A DNA stretch of 64,000 bases from Lonicera japonica (GCA_021464415.1 CM038464.1:58455328-58519327), one strand, 5' to 3'. Positions 1 through 12,095 are shown, counted from the stretch's first letter. Notes: generated from the letters alone by a model not told the origin. Numbers and translations are program-made.

Positions 1-1123
1 AAACAAACCAAACTAAGCTTCAATGCATCTACGAATTACACATCTCTAGTCAGCAGCTATAACTCATGCTTGTGTATATTCAAACCAAACCAAACATGCG
101 TGTGTATATATTCAATCTCATGCTTTGACTACCAGATAAGTGACTGTACTAAACCAAATAAACATAAGCAATCTAACTCTACTAAACCACAAGATATGCA
201 ACCAAACAAGCAATAAGGCATACATACATATATATATATATATAATCAAAGAGTACCAAACATGGGCATGAAAAAGTACCAAATAATAAAGTTCAAATTG
301 CTTAAATACACAAATAAATTCAGATTCATGTATTGCCCTAAGTTCAAGCCTAAAAACTTCAGTGTGTGTTAGAATTGTAAATTATCAAGCCACAAAATTT
401 ATAAAATAAAAATATAAATTACCAAAAAAAATAAAAATGGTTTTGGTGTTTCATGAATAATCAAATTAAGATAAAAGAAAAATTAAACATAATTTCATTT
501 GACAAGAAATATATATGTGTGTGTGTGTGTGTTGCTATAGTACACCTACATAATAAGATACTATTTACGGTGAATGGTGCATTCTAATTATACAACTATT
601 GTAGTACTTTAACTGATGAATTCTAATACTTAGAAAAAAAAAATATAACTTGGCATCTTTTTATTTCAAGTTCGAGTGGGAGAGAGTGAAGGTGTGTGGA
701 TGGAGAGTGGACTAGGGGTGTTTTCGGTTTCGGTTGGGGTAGAGATTGGGGTACCTTGACCCCTCCCCAAATTCTCCGGTTTCAGTCCGTTTCGGTCTCA
801 TTCGGTTTTGTGGTTCCGGTGTTGGTTCAAGCTAGAGAGGGAAATAAAAACAAAAGTATAAATATTGAAGCATAAAAACTTGCAGAATTCTTGGATCATC
901 TATTGGAACTTGATTTGAAATTCAAAGAAAGAAAAACCAAGAAAGTTATAAATATTAAAATTTATGGAGATGAACTTGTTTAAAACACTACTGATTTTGC
1001 CTCTTGCTTGCAGGGAAATCTCAAACTATTATATAAACATGGGGGAAATGTCTAATTTTTTTTTTGGGTGCTGCTATTGACATGCACCAAACTATTATAA
1101 AAACATGGATTTCCCTTGCATAG
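1..1123. other. AT-rich intergenic stretch, no gene seen
   Basis: No supported gene. It holds short microsatellites: (TA)n near 229-243 and (TG)n near 514-532. Around 718-830 there is a less AT-rich patch with repeated CGGTTTCGGT-like words, which looks like a degraded dispersed repeat. Nothing upstream of the EF-hand exon at 1124 resembles the kinase exons that should precede it. Confidence 0.6.
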
Positions 1124-1291
1124 GTTATTGCTGAGTTCCTATCCAATGAAGAAGTTGAAGATATAAGGGAAATGTTCAACAAGATTGACACGGATAATGA
1201 TGGTATTGTTTCAATTGACGAACTAAAAATTGGGCTTCAAAAATTCAGTACACAGCTTGCGGAGTCTGAAGTACAGTTGCTTATCGAAACT
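1124..1291 (+). pseudogene. Orphan EF-hand exon of a calcium-dependent protein kinase (CDPK)
   Basis: An open segment of 56 codons begins after a TAG acceptor at 1121-1123 and ends before a GTAAAT donor at 1292. The peptide starts VIAEFLSNEEVEDIREMF and contains a full 12-residue EF-hand calcium loop, DTDNDGIVSIDE, with acidic residues at positions 1, 3, 5 and 12. It then reads LKIGLQKFSTQLAESEVQLL. In plant CDPKs this is the start of the calmodulin-like domain (first EF-hand), where calcium binding relieves autoinhibition of the kinase. The exon is phase 0 at both ends. I find neither the kinase exons upstream nor the next EF-hand exon downstream in 1292-2600. I infer an isolated fragment, moved by a transposon or left by deletion, and not a working gene. 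Confidence 0.75.
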
Positions 1292-2637
1292 GTAAATCTA
1301 CTCACTGAAATTCCTCAACCATTCAGAGTTTGTGCAATCACATTTACATGTATATCTAGTTGAATTTCATAATAAGAAATTATATTGATAGTTCTTATAA
1401 TTATGTATACACACAGACTCCCAAAGTGGGTATAAATAGGACACAAAAGAAACACTAAGGCTACAATGAGCGCAATGAGATAAGTGCTATACCACCATAG
1501 GTACCAAAACTTTTGTGGCATGCTACATATTCATTGAATTAGTTTTCAGAGACTTGAGGAAACTTAAGTGCTTCTAGATATACCTCAGATATCAAAATGG
1601 TGATGATTTATAACTACAACATCCATTTACATCTGCTGCTTTCACAAGTCACAACATAAATCTAAGAGTTGTTTCCTTCCTTTCAGATTTTACCACTCTT
1701 ACAAGGCCAGAGCTAGTCAATTTGCCAATTTCTAGTATGAGGAACCCTCTCTCCCCAAGTAATTGCCTTCTACATTTTTCGTTTGCAATTTTTAATGCTA
1801 CAAGGGTATCTGATTAATGGAAAGCTAATAAAGCATTTCACTTTTGAGATAATGGTGTATGTTTTTCCTCCAGTTGAAAATTTATGGTATGGTCCTTGTG
1901 GCTGCTAAGTAGTCCACAAGGTTACAAGGGTCAACTCAAGAGATAAATTGTTCCTACACGGAACCAATTTTCGGAACATAAAAATTGAACTTAAGTCAGA
2001 TGCTCTAAAATAAGTAATTATTTCGTATCTTTCCAAATACAGTGCATTTATCATTCTTATTGAACATGAATATACATGTTTAATAAACTTTTGCCAAGCT
2101 TTTTATAGAAAATCACAATATGTCACAATTAATTAACTCCACGAAGTTCTACGGAGCCTACCCAGATAAATCAACGAGGCAGCTAACTTACGTGGAAAGT
2201 ACAAAACAACAAAAAGCAAAGAAATAGAGTGACGTGCTGCCTGAAATGCAAAGTTAAAAAAAAAAAATTTATTGCCTCTCCTCCTTCCTCCCTTCTCCAT
2301 ACACAGTTACACACATACCTTACTCTCTCTATTCTAAGATAAAATTAATAGACTTGAGAACTCATCAAATAAACAAATAATAGGTGGCGGTAGGTCTTAC
2401 CTCAAGTGGAGGAGGAGCTTGGAGGAGGGCGGTGTCCTGCGGAGGACAGGAGGCGGACGGTGGCAGTGGGTGAGAGGCGGCGAGACTAGGAGAGGAGAGA
2501 CTGAGAGTGAGACCGTGATAGGCGGAGGTGGGCTGGTGGTGGTGCGTGAGAGCAGCGGCGGTGAGAGTGAGAATAAGAGCTACTTTTAGTTTTTAGGGAT
2601 TTTATGAAATGGGGATTTTTTTTCCCCAATTTATAAT
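1292..2637. other. Intergenic, no gene; GC-rich purine patch at 2385-2580
   Basis: No coding signal. From about 2385 to 2580 the sequence becomes rich in GGAGG and GTGAGAG words, unlike its surroundings. A similar purine-rich patch occurs inside the Mutator-like insertion near 17280-17450, so this may be the leader or inner edge of a non-autonomous DNA transposon. It leads straight into the GACATA-type repeat cluster at 2640. Confidence 0.4.
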
Positions 2638-2639
2638 TA

Positions 2640-2885
2640 TTACTAGGAGACATAGGTATTTATTTAAGTCTCCTAAGATTACCTCTTAGGTGACATACAT
2701 AAATATATACGTCGCCTATGATATTTAGCTTTTTGCGCAAGTTATTTATTTTATTTTTTTTGCCTCCCTTTCTTTGCGAAACATTTGAATTTTTTTTTAA
2801 AAACTTAAGAGACATACTAATTTATGTCTGTCGTTTAAGAGTAACACTTAGAAGACATACATATATTAGTATGTCGCCTAAGAGA
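2640..2885. repeat. First cluster of TAGGAGACATA / TATGTCTCCTA repeats
   Basis: Several copies of the same short motif that fills 4680-5211 occur here in both orientations (for example near 2643, 2670, 2688, 2805, 2847 and 2870). In CACTA-family DNA transposons such motifs crowd the subterminal regions. This could be the second subterminal region of the element whose terminus is at 5211, or a fragment of another copy. No CACTA terminus is visible next to it, so the element boundary is open. Confidence 0.5.
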
Positions 2886-4077
2886 TTTTAATTTTTAAAA
2901 TTAATTTTATTTTTTATATTTTTATAAAAGAACTAACTATTTTACTCATTTATTATTTATTTGTTAAAATATTTTTTTACTTTTCAAATTTTTTTACTAA
3001 AAAAGAATTTTTGGGTGACAAAAAATATTTTTTTCGTAAAAGATAAAGAAAAACAAAAAATATCAATTTACAAAAATAAGCATGAGATATAGGAATTGCT
3101 CAAATGATTTTTTAATTTCTCAAAAAAAAATTTATTTTTTTATCATTTTAATTTAATTTCATCTTATTATCAATAAAACCTCAAAGTAGCTTTATCTTAA
3201 AAGAAAAAACTGGATGAGAGTTGGACACCATTTTTACTTTGGCCTCTTATTGCTAAGCATGAAATTTAATGAATTTTTTAAAATATGTAACTTGTAATAG
3301 GTCAAAAATAAAGAATTAAAGTAAAAAGTAAATACTACTTTAATTTACCACTTTTCACTTAGAATTAAGAAGTAAAAGTAAAAATCACATACATGTCTTC
3401 TCATATTTTGAATAAAATCTACTCGTAAAAATATTTTAACAATATTTTCAGTGGAATTGGTAAATGACCCGCTAATGTAGCATATTTTTATAAACTATAT
3501 TAATTGTTAGCTATATATTGCTTCTTCTTTTCCCTTATAGAGCAATAGTTTTGAGAAATCAAGCGGTGGTCATAGCATGACGAGTCATATTATAGGAGTG
3601 AGTGGAAAAAGCTAAGGATCGGGGAAATTCTTGAACACAAAAAAGGATCCATCCATTGACTTTGAAATAATTGAAGGAGGAGATATGATGCATTAGATGA
3701 AAATATCATGTACAATTTTATACAGTGACAGTAAGGGTGGTTTTCGAAACTTATTGTACTTACTAATGTGATCAAATGAAGTTTATTCAGTGTCATAAAC
3801 ACAACTACATGGAATAATGTGTCATTAAATGTGATATGTCGGAAATCTTTTATACATAATTTTATAGGATCTCGATTTGTAATTCAAAATATAAATTTAA
3901 TCAAAATTCATTTTTTGGATTTAAATTGATAGCATTTAAAACTATTTGAGTAAATGACACTAGAAGACCTTAAATTATAAAATAAATTATAAAAAAATAT
4001 AAATTTAATCATTTCACTTAATTAATAACGTTTGCAACAATTAATTCACTTAATTAATAACGTTTACAACAATAGCC
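2886..4077. other. AT-rich stretch, nothing recognised
   Basis: Homopolymer-rich AT sequence without coding signal. If the repeat clusters at 2640-2885 and 4680-5211 belong to one CACTA element, this would be its interior, but I see no transposase remnant. Confidence 0.4.
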
Positions 4078-4551
4078 CTGTTTGTCTCTAAACCTTTGCC
4101 TGAGCTTGCACTGTTGAAGGCTAAGAAGCTTTCCCCCTTGTGGACCGCATTACAACTGTTACAAACTTGTCTACCATCTGGCTTTGACTGTTACGGTGAG
4201 CGACACTCGATTTTCAATAGTTAAGTGCTAAAAATCAATTTTAATCGAGATGTAATGCCTTCGATTATAAGTGACATAGTTATTTCTATTTTCTTTGGGA
4301 AGGGGCCCAATAAGGTTCTGAGCTTCTTCAATTCTGTACAACTGATGCTTATGAAGAATTTATATTCTGAAGGTTTTTATGTTGGTTTGGAAGATTTTTT
4401 TATCCCCAAGGAATTCCAAGAGAGTATCCAGATGAAAGATGGTCTTGACCAGTACTAAGAGATGGTCCACTCAATTAGTAGTAGAGAAGTGATGATCCGT
4501 TCCTCTAGAGGATTGGTTGAACCCGGCACCTTGTTTAAGAACTTGATTAAT
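4078..4551 (+). pseudogene. NRPE1: Broken fragment of RNA polymerase V largest subunit (NRPE1)
   Basis: Conceptual translation gives KPLPELALLKAKKL, SPLWTALQLLQTCLP, then a stop (TAG near 4219), then SIFFGKGPNKVLSFFNSVQ, NLYSEGFYVGLEDF and IPKEF. After that come DGLDQY, a TAA stop at 4456-4458, EMVHSISSREVMIRSSRGL and VEPGTLFKNL. These blocks match the largest subunit of plant-specific RNA polymerase V, which transcribes scaffold RNAs for RNA-directed DNA methylation. The second block is the region equivalent to the Pol II funnel segment; REV.RSSRGL..PGTLFKNL is a strongly NRPE1-like block. About 90 residues expected between IPKEF and the GLD-Y block are missing with no intron in their place. 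The metal-binding active-site motif is not in the fragment. It lies directly inside a CACTA-type subterminal array. Two stops and an internal loss make it a pseudogene fragment; capture by the transposon is inference. Confidence 0.75.
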
Positions 4552-4679
4552 ATAAAAAAATTAACTATTTTACAAAAATCATTTCATTTAATTAATAACA
4601 TCTACAATAATAATGAAACCGATCGATTAAATTACAAATAATAACAATATAACATCAATTGTAGTCATCATCATCACTC

Positions 4680-5211
4680 TGATCCTGATAAGTACTTAGG
4701 AGACATATATACTCCCTATGTCTCCTAAGTAATTTTTTTAGGAGACATATATACTCCGTATGTCTCCTAAGTAATTTTCTTAGCAGACATATTATATGCA
4801 TGCCTTCTAAGATAAGTACTTAAGCGACATAGCTTAATTGTATGTTGCCTAAGTATGTACTTAGGTGACACACTGCATGTATGTCTCCTAAGTGACTCTC
4901 TGAGGAGACATACGAAGTATATATGTCGCCTTACTTAGGCGATACACAAGATGTATGTCTCTTAAGTGACCCTTTGAGGAGACATACAGAGTATATATGT
5001 CACCTAAGTGAGTACTTAATCGGCACACTAAATGTATGTCTCTTAAGTGACCATTTGAGGAGACATATGGAGTATATATGTCGCCTAAGTACTTACTTAG
5101 GCGACACACTAAATGTATGTCTCCTAAGTGACTTAACGTATGTCTCCTAAGATGTGTTTTATGAGACATACCCAATAGAGTATGTCTCCCAAGACGCCAT
5201 CTGGTGTAGTG
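4680..5211. mobile_element. CACTA-type transposon end: terminus plus subterminal repeat array
   Basis: The stretch ends with CTGGTGTAGTG at 5201-5211, which on the other strand reads CACTACACCAG, the hallmark 5'-CACTA terminus. Inside it roughly twenty copies of CTTAGGAGACATA and its complement alternate in orientation. They are arranged in higher-order units of about 74-82 bp; the phrase TGAGGAGACATA recurs at 4901, 4975 and 5056. Such arrays are where CACTA transposases bind. No transposase gene is visible, so the element would be non-autonomous or truncated. The bases after the terminus are TAT; the matching left terminus with its 3-bp duplication was not found. Long open frames across the array are repeat artefacts. 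Confidence 0.7.
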
Positions 5212-5227
5212 TATATATATAGTGACT

Positions 5228-5517
5228 AGATCACGTCCACCAAATTTCATAAAAAAAACTCAAGCTAGAAGTTGGTGTATTTAAAATTTGATATATATAT
5301 ATATATATGCGCATTTTTAATCTTTGAAATTTTTATGATCATCTCACCTACTTTTAGGTTAAATTTTTTAATGAAATTTGGTGGAGATAATCTATTTATA
5401 ATATAGATCATCTCTACAAAGTTTCAAACTATAATTCATTAATTTACCCCCTCTAAATGGGAATCAATTCGTTTTGTTAAAGTGATGGAATCCCTTTTTA
5501 TAGCCTATCTCACTATC
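5228..5517. repeat. Degenerate copy of the long-TIR MITE family seen at 58134 and 62099
   Basis: It shares several blocks with the MITEs at 58134-58521 and 62099-62444. These are CACCAAATTTCATAAAAAAA, then GATCATCTCACCTACTTTTA, then GAAATTTGGTGGAGATAATC, then a tail resembling their right inverted repeat (GTTAAAGTGATGG, TTTATAGCC). It begins only about 17 bp beyond the CACTA terminus. The left inverted repeat is missing or worn away. Confidence 0.5.
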
Positions 5518-7263
5518 TCTAATTAATTTTAATTTATGTGATAAATTAAAAAATTATTTATTAAACAATTACTTATCTTATAATTAATTTTAACTCTACT
5601 TACATCTCTCTTTCACTTTATAAAAGTTTCACATAAAAAATTATTTTCCTACCTACATTTTGTCTCTCTCCATTACACAAATACTTATCTCCTAATTAAT
5701 TTAAATTTATGAGATAAACTAAATAAGAACCAAAAAAAGGATTTATCTCCTACTTAGTTTGTAATAAACTTTATATAAGTCTACTTAATTCTTTTTCTCA
5801 ATCCTTCTACTAAATTTGGATTTAAATTTAACATGTGAGCATGCCAAAAATATAGAAAAAACTTGAATTTATAAAATTCAAAAAATAGAAGGGAAAAATA
5901 AAATACTTGGGTCTAACATGCATTTCTATTATTTTGGTTCTTTCAAATTTTGCACAAAAAAAAATTAAAGGTACCATTGTAGCACATATTTTTTATTAAA
6001 CTTTCAAATTTTTGTGTAAAAGTACATTGATAGGTAGGATTTACACATTATTATACAACATCCTTGAAAATCATCTAAAACACAATATGTAAATTATCAC
6101 TAATAAAAATCTTACCGGGTAACAAAAATATAACCACTAAAAAATAATTATCATTCTTTCCTTTGATATTTACACTACTAAAAGAGTCCATATATACTTA
6201 GTTAGAAAATCACTATAACGAACTTTCATGTGAAAGGGTATTCCACTCCACTCATAGAATTCTCTCTATCTTTCTCTCATTTGAATATGAGTAAATAAAA
6301 CACTTGTAAAAATCTTATATTTATAGTACCTCCTTCCAATTCGGGATTTTATTTTATATTTTTTTATGACATAGCAAAATAATTAATAAAATTTATTCTG
6401 TATTTAGATTTAAACGTGGAACTTGGTCAGGATTCGGGGTGTTTTAAAATATCTTTCATATAATAATGTAATCATATATTATGTCCCAAAAATTTTGTGT
6501 GATTGGAGGTAATTTTAATTTATAAATAACTAAATATCTACTAGAATTTGATGGGTTATTTAAAATTGCAATGGGAGTTTTATGGCTCATTTTGAGTTAT
6601 CAATTAAAAAAATTATAAAAGAATTTTGAGGTGCCCTTTGTTTGCTATAGAGTAGTTAAGATATGATGGTAAATTCATTTTTCTTTTGAAAAAAATTATT
6701 GAATAACGCAAAAAGAATGCATAAAATTAAGAATAAGACTCAATTTTTTTAGGTTGGTGAAGTTAAAATGGAGGCATTAAAGGGAGGGTATAAGTATTTT
6801 TTTTTAATTTATTTAGAGAGTGTATAATATAATAATCTTTAAAGTTCATTTTTCTGGGGATATTATTTTTTTTAAGTTTGCAAATGATATATACAAAAAT
6901 AGACTAATATTATTATGAAATCAAAAAAGATTTGTTAAAGCAATTTATCGTCCTTAAGCATAATTAAAGAATTCTAAATGTGGTTGTCTTAAAACAATTT
7001 ATGAATTTGGGTTGATCAAAAATAAAACAACTATGGCAATAACAACCAAGATTTCTGATGACAAAATATCCATCTCAAGGAGTTTTTAAAAGCCAGACCC
7101 CCTAACCCCCCCCCCCCCCCCCCTTTTTTTTCTTTTATTGTGGTAGGCATGAGAACGTTCCAAATACAAATATGATTTAAGGTATGTCCAACTTAAATTC
7201 ATGTAAATTTATTGGCTTGTTAGACTCAAACTAACCTATATATGATATTTTTTTTCGTTAACT
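5518..7263. other. AT-rich intergenic stretch, no gene seen
   Basis: No coding, splice or transposon-end signal that I can support. A run of about 18 C at 7107-7124 interrupts it; runs like this are often of uncertain length in assemblies. Confidence 0.5.
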
Positions 7264-7961
7264 GGAAATAAGGTGGAAGGGCTTGCATGATAATGTTATT
7301 CACAAAAAAATCAACGAATAATATTTTTTAGAAATAAGAGCCTAAAAGATATCATTATCATTCTGAGATAAGGGCTTGTTTATCAATTGTGTTTTAAAAT
7401 AAAGGCTTTAACCGAGTGCAAACTTTACTTTGCACTAAATTGTGTTCAGTGCAAAAATAACTTTGCACAAAATTATATTTTGTGCAAACTTAACTTTGCA
7501 ATAAAAAAAAAATAGTGCAAATTTGTTTTGTATGATGTATTTATATTTTTTAACAAGTATATTCTTATGTTTCATTAATAAAATTTTAAAACAACGTCAA
7601 CTAAACACAAATACATAATAATATTTTAGAAAATAAAAGTGCAAACTTAAATTTGTAAAACTCCGAAAAAATTATTATGTGCATTTTATTAATAAATAGG
7701 TTTTGAATATGTAGTTTTTTAAAATTATTCTAAAGCATTGTCAATTAAATATTTATTTACAATAATATACTAAAAAACATGTAGTGGAAACTTGATTTTG
7801 TATTATTCCATAAAAAATACTATTTAAAAATTTACTGCAAAGTTAACTTTGCAATCTTTTTGGATTTTGGTTAAATATAGGCTCTTAATTTAAAAAATAT
7901 ATAATTCCCTAATTCTTTTACAAAACTTTTTTATACAATCCTTATTTTTCAATATCCCATT
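7264..7961. mobile_element. Unclassified mobile repeat, copy 1
   Basis: This 0.7-kb stretch is collinear with 61445-62055 in the same orientation. Both start at AAATAAGG and end at TTATTTTTCAATATCCCATT, with many shared blocks such as CAACGAATAATATTTTTTAG and CAATTAAATATTTATTTA. The ends carry a short inverted repeat (AAATAAGG inward from each side). Short palindromic words built from AGTGCAAA and TTTGCACT recur near 7417-7510 in this copy. There is no open reading frame. Copy 2 has an empty paralogous site, which shows mobility (see findings). Confidence 0.6.
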
Positions 7962-8217
7962 TTAGACAAATAGATGTTGAATTTGGTACAATTCATCTCA
8001 AACCCAGTCATTAACCATCGCTACACAATTTTTTCCAAAATAAACTTAATTAGTTATTATTTTTTTCGAAAGCACGAGCATTACCCGTTAGATAATGTAA
8101 CGCGTCATTTATGCATTGGTTAATATAATAAATTACTAAAAGAACAAAATTAAAAATAGAATAAATAATTAAAAGTAAAATTTATCTTAAATATATATAT
8201 ACAAAAATTTTGCATGG

Positions 8218-8225
8218 GAAGTAAA
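8218..8225. repeat. Left 8-bp target site duplication of hAT element
   Basis: GAAGTAAA directly precedes the left terminus. The identical octamer follows the right terminus at 12096-12103, which is the length expected for hAT insertion. Confidence 0.85.
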
Positions 8226-11200
8226 CAAGGCCGGCCCTGACAATTTGGGGGCTCTAGGCGAAGATAAAAAAGGGGCCTTTTGTCGTTATAATATAATTTA
8301 TATATAATTTTTTTCCCCCAAAAAAATGCAAATTCAATGAAAAAAACAATATCTCAAACACAAAATTACATACTAACAGTATCGAATTTTTTCCAAACTA
8401 ATTTTGCTTCGAGTTATCTTTATATACTTCTTAAAAGTTCTCCTTCAACTCGCAAGTAGACACCGGTACCTATAAAGAGAAAACAAATTCTATAGTTTAA
8501 CAACGTAACAAATTTACAATATTAATTCTAACATTATTTAACAAAATATTATGTATTGTAAAGCAAAATAATTTATACCTTATCACTGAAAAATGACTCT
8601 TCTTGCATTCTTCGCCGTAAAAGTTTCGATCAAGTTCGAATAATCAAGCTTTAACGTCAATTCTTTTTCAATCGATAACATAGTTAAGTCATTCAATCGT
8701 TCTTGTGACATAGTTGGTCGAAGATAAGATTTGATCAATTTTAACTTTGAAAAACTTCTCTCGGCGGAGGCAACGGTAACCGGTATGGTTAATAGAATTC
8801 TATAAGCAATCTAAGCATTTGAGTAACAACCATCCATTTGCTTTAGATAGTTCAACACATTAATAGCTTTTTTAGCTTCTTTTGGTATAGCTTCTTTCAA
8901 GTAGCGCAACTCGGTAAATAGATCACTCCCAATAATGTCAGAAACGTCACCGTTCTTCAACAACTTTTCAAGATTCATACAACACTTCATCAAACTCTCA
9001 TTATTTATAGACTTCAACTTCTCCAACTTAAACAAAAATCCAAAATCTGCTTCATATTTCTTGAATTGTTCAAATCTATTTTGAAGTGAAGATAGAGCTT
9101 GATCAATTATATAAAGGAAGTAACCAACCTTGAATGATTCCAAAGCTGATTGTGTGACCTCTTCATTGTCTATATCATTGTCATCAAAGTTCTTCCTTTT
9201 TTTAATGGTTCCTTTCTCATGGATTTGGCTTCAACTTTCGTCTCACTTGCAATTTCGTTAGCTATGACGGAGGCCTCCCCGAATCCGGTCTCTCTATATT
9301 TCTGCAAAAATGAAATGAGCTTTTCTAATTCTTCAATAGCAACATCAATATGCATGTCTTTGGTTTGAAGAATTTTACTAACAATATTGATAGCATTAAA
9401 CAAATCATACCAAATAACCATGCCCAACAAGAACTCAAAATTCTCCATCTCATATGTTGCCATACATTCAGCATCAGACCTTGTTTTTGAATCATCGCCT
9501 TTTTTTGCCAAATAAGCTAAAGCATATCTAATTTTTGGAGCTTGGTATCTAAATGCTTTCACATTTTCAACGCGGCTTTCCCATCGTGTTTTAGACAATG
9601 GTTTAAAAGTGAGATCGTTCACATAATCCTTAAAAACTTTCCATCTTTTTGTAAAAGACGAAAAAAATGAATATATTCGTTGCACTATTCCAAATAAATA
9701 GTCAGCTTTAAGAGTACAATTAGCCATATCACAAATTGCAAGATTCAAACTATTACAACCACAAGGCATATAAAATGCTCTAGGATTTACCTCAAGAAGT
9801 TTTTTTTGTACGCCTTTATGTTTTCCTCTAATGTTGGAACCATTATCATATCCTTGTCCTCGTAAATCACCAATATCAAGTGTAAGAGTATTTAGTGCAT
9901 TTGTAAGTTTATTAAAAAGTCCAAGCCCCGACGTATCATCCACCTTTAAAAACCCTAAAAAGAATTCTCTCACCAAAATCGAACTTGATGCAACATTAAC
10001 ACATCGACCAATAAGAGACATTTGTTCATCATGACTTGCATCAGGAGTGCAATCAAGAATAATTGAAAAGTACTTTGCTTCTTTAATAATTACAATAATG
10101 GAAACTTTTACCTCATTTGCTAGAAGTTGGATCATTTCATTTTGGATCTTATGACTCAAGTAATGGGAATGAGTTTATTTCTTTAGAATACGTCGCACGT
10201 GCTCTTGCATCACTGAATCAAATTCAGCAATCATCTCAATCACTTGCATGAAATTCCCATTGCTCTTGTCATACAATTTCTCATTATCTCCACAAAATGC
10301 CAAATTGTTCTTCGCAAGCCTCTTCACAACAGTTAGGATTCTCAATAGTACTTGTCTCCAATGTTCCTTATCTTTTGTTATTTGCTTTTCTACACTTTGA
10401 TCAATTATTGCATTCTTCATCAATCTATTTTCTAATTCAATCCAACAAGTAAAGCAATAGATGTGATGACTATTTTTTTCATGACTGGTAAGCCTTGCGC
10501 GAATGTTCTTCCAATCATTCAATCCTTCATTAGCAAATTGACCCAATAAAGTCTTGGTGTGATCTTGCTTGAACAATTTACAACAAAAGCAAAATACCCT
10601 GTCCAAAGATACTGAGTATACTAGCCACCTCCTGTTCCTCTTCTCACCATTGGGTAAGATACGGAAATAATGTGAAGAACTGAAATGTCTGCCATAGTCA
10701 TCAGCCGGGAAAGTGAAATCATTTTCTCTTTTAGGACCTCTTTCAACTAGAAAATCTCTTTTATTTTGTTTCATTTTATCCCAATTTCCAAGATCATCAA
10801 CGTCGAATAAATAATCAAATTCACCATTCTCGCTAACATTCATACCTTGGCTTGCTTCTCCATTTTCATTAACATCTATATCTTGACATGCATTTGCATT
10901 CTCATTGACATTCAAACATTGGTTATCTTCTACATTCTCATTGGAGTTCTCATTAACATTCAAACATTGGGTGTCTTCTGCATTCTCATTCTCATATACT
11001 TGCTCGTCATTTTTCTTGAAATATTTATTTAGAGATCCCGCTGGAAGCTTAACTAATGCTGCTCTCTTTTTTTCTCTTTTCTTTTTTTAGCCCTAGAAGG
11101 ATACTTTCTGATTGGAGCCATGAGTGCTCTAATATGCCATAAAATCAAATATTAGAACAAAACTTATAATAATTTTAATAACAAGTGTAAATATACAAAT

Positions 11201-12095
11201 GAAACACAATATTATGAATTCATTAAATAACTATAGTATTAATTTATATAAAATTAAGCATTTAAATAGATGTTAAAAATAATACAACATTTAAATAGAT
11301 GTTAAAATTAACTAATTAAGCATTAATATAATATAGTTATAATGTTACATTTATAATATGTTTAGGCACAAAAATAATAATTAAAGATACACAAAATAAA
11401 CCTAAATCAATTAAATAAATGTTTTAAAAAATTTAATTTTATGAGTCACATGATGACTGTCCCCACTATGGCACTGTCCACTCCTAATCTCCCAGGCCAC
11501 TTGAAAGTTGAACCATAAGTAATTAAGTAGACAAAGTATAAACCTCATCATGCATCTCTCTCCCTGACCCACACACACACACACACACCAAGCATCTATG
11601 ATTTATTTTCTTCCAATTAACCCCGAATTCCCCTGCGATCCCCTTCTTTTTGTTCTTCTTCTTCCGTCTCTAACTTCTCTTTTTTCATTAGCCACCGATT
11701 CAATCTCCCCAAATACATTAAATGCTTCTCCACAAAAATACCTTCAATGGAGCTTAGGGTTTTAGTACTTTACCTAGTTGGATAAAGATTAAGTTGATTA
11801 ACGACGAGAGCAAGCCGATTTCGTCTCAAGTCTGTGTTTGGTGAGCGAGGCAGCAGAGTGGGACTGCAATTTGCGTGGAATATCAGTGAGCCTTTCTACC
11901 TTTATCGTTTGGTGAGTTGTAAGCAGAAGCTACGAAATGCGGAAGTCGATGGAATCGTAATAAAGACAGAGTATTATTTTTATTTTTTTTGCATATGATA
12001 AAAATATATTAAAAAGATATAAAAAAATTTGGAAGTCTTAAAAAGTGGGGATCCTAGGCGCAAGCCTAATCCCACTATACTCAAGGCCGGTTCTT
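8226..12095 (-). mobile_element. Complete hAT transposon (TTF-zinc-finger type), transposase mutated
   Basis: A 3.87-kb element flanked by exact 8-bp duplications. The left end reads CAAGGCCGGCCCTGA and the right end, on the opposite strand, reads AAGAACCGGCCTTGA, giving short imperfect terminal inverted repeats; G+C-rich GGCCGGCC termini are typical of this hAT group. The transposase remnant occupies 8583-11121 on the minus strand. The rest (8226-8582 and 11122-12095) is AT-rich non-coding sequence with a (CA)n run near 11571-11588. The element could only move with transposase supplied elsewhere. Confidence 0.88.
8583..11121 (-). pseudogene. hAT transposase with TTF-type zinc finger and hAT dimerisation domain, disrupted
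   Basis: From a start at 11121 (MAPIRKYPSRAKKRK) the reading passes an asparagine/glutamate-rich leader. It then enters a TTF-type zinc-binding region (FCFCCKLF, then the GLNDWKNIRARLTSHE block). The RNase H-like core follows, with candidate catalytic aspartates in [10 protein letters not shown] and [10 protein letters not shown], and then an ..[11 protein letters not shown].. segment. The C terminus near 8600-8790 holds the dimerisation signature ASAERSFSKLKLIKSYLRP and NDLTMLSIEKE. Four lesions break it: a 1-base shift in the A-rich run near 11080, an in-frame TAA at 10175-10177, a 1-base shift in the poly-A run near 9200, and an in-frame TAG at 8808-8810. The family cuts and pastes DNA and makes 8-bp duplications, as seen here. 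It is almost full length, so loss was recent relative to the other hAT in this window. Confidence 0.88.

Noticed and set aside
4888..5250. Open frames with repeated HLRDIHLVCRLS-like and HLGDIYT-like units
   Set aside because: They translate the CACTA subterminal repeats in both directions; the periodicity comes from DNA, not protein.
7107..7124. Poly-C tract, with poly-G tracts at 19990-20022 and 57290-57301
   Set aside because: Noted as possible quadruplex-forming runs, but length is unreliable in assemblies and nothing nearby gives them a role.
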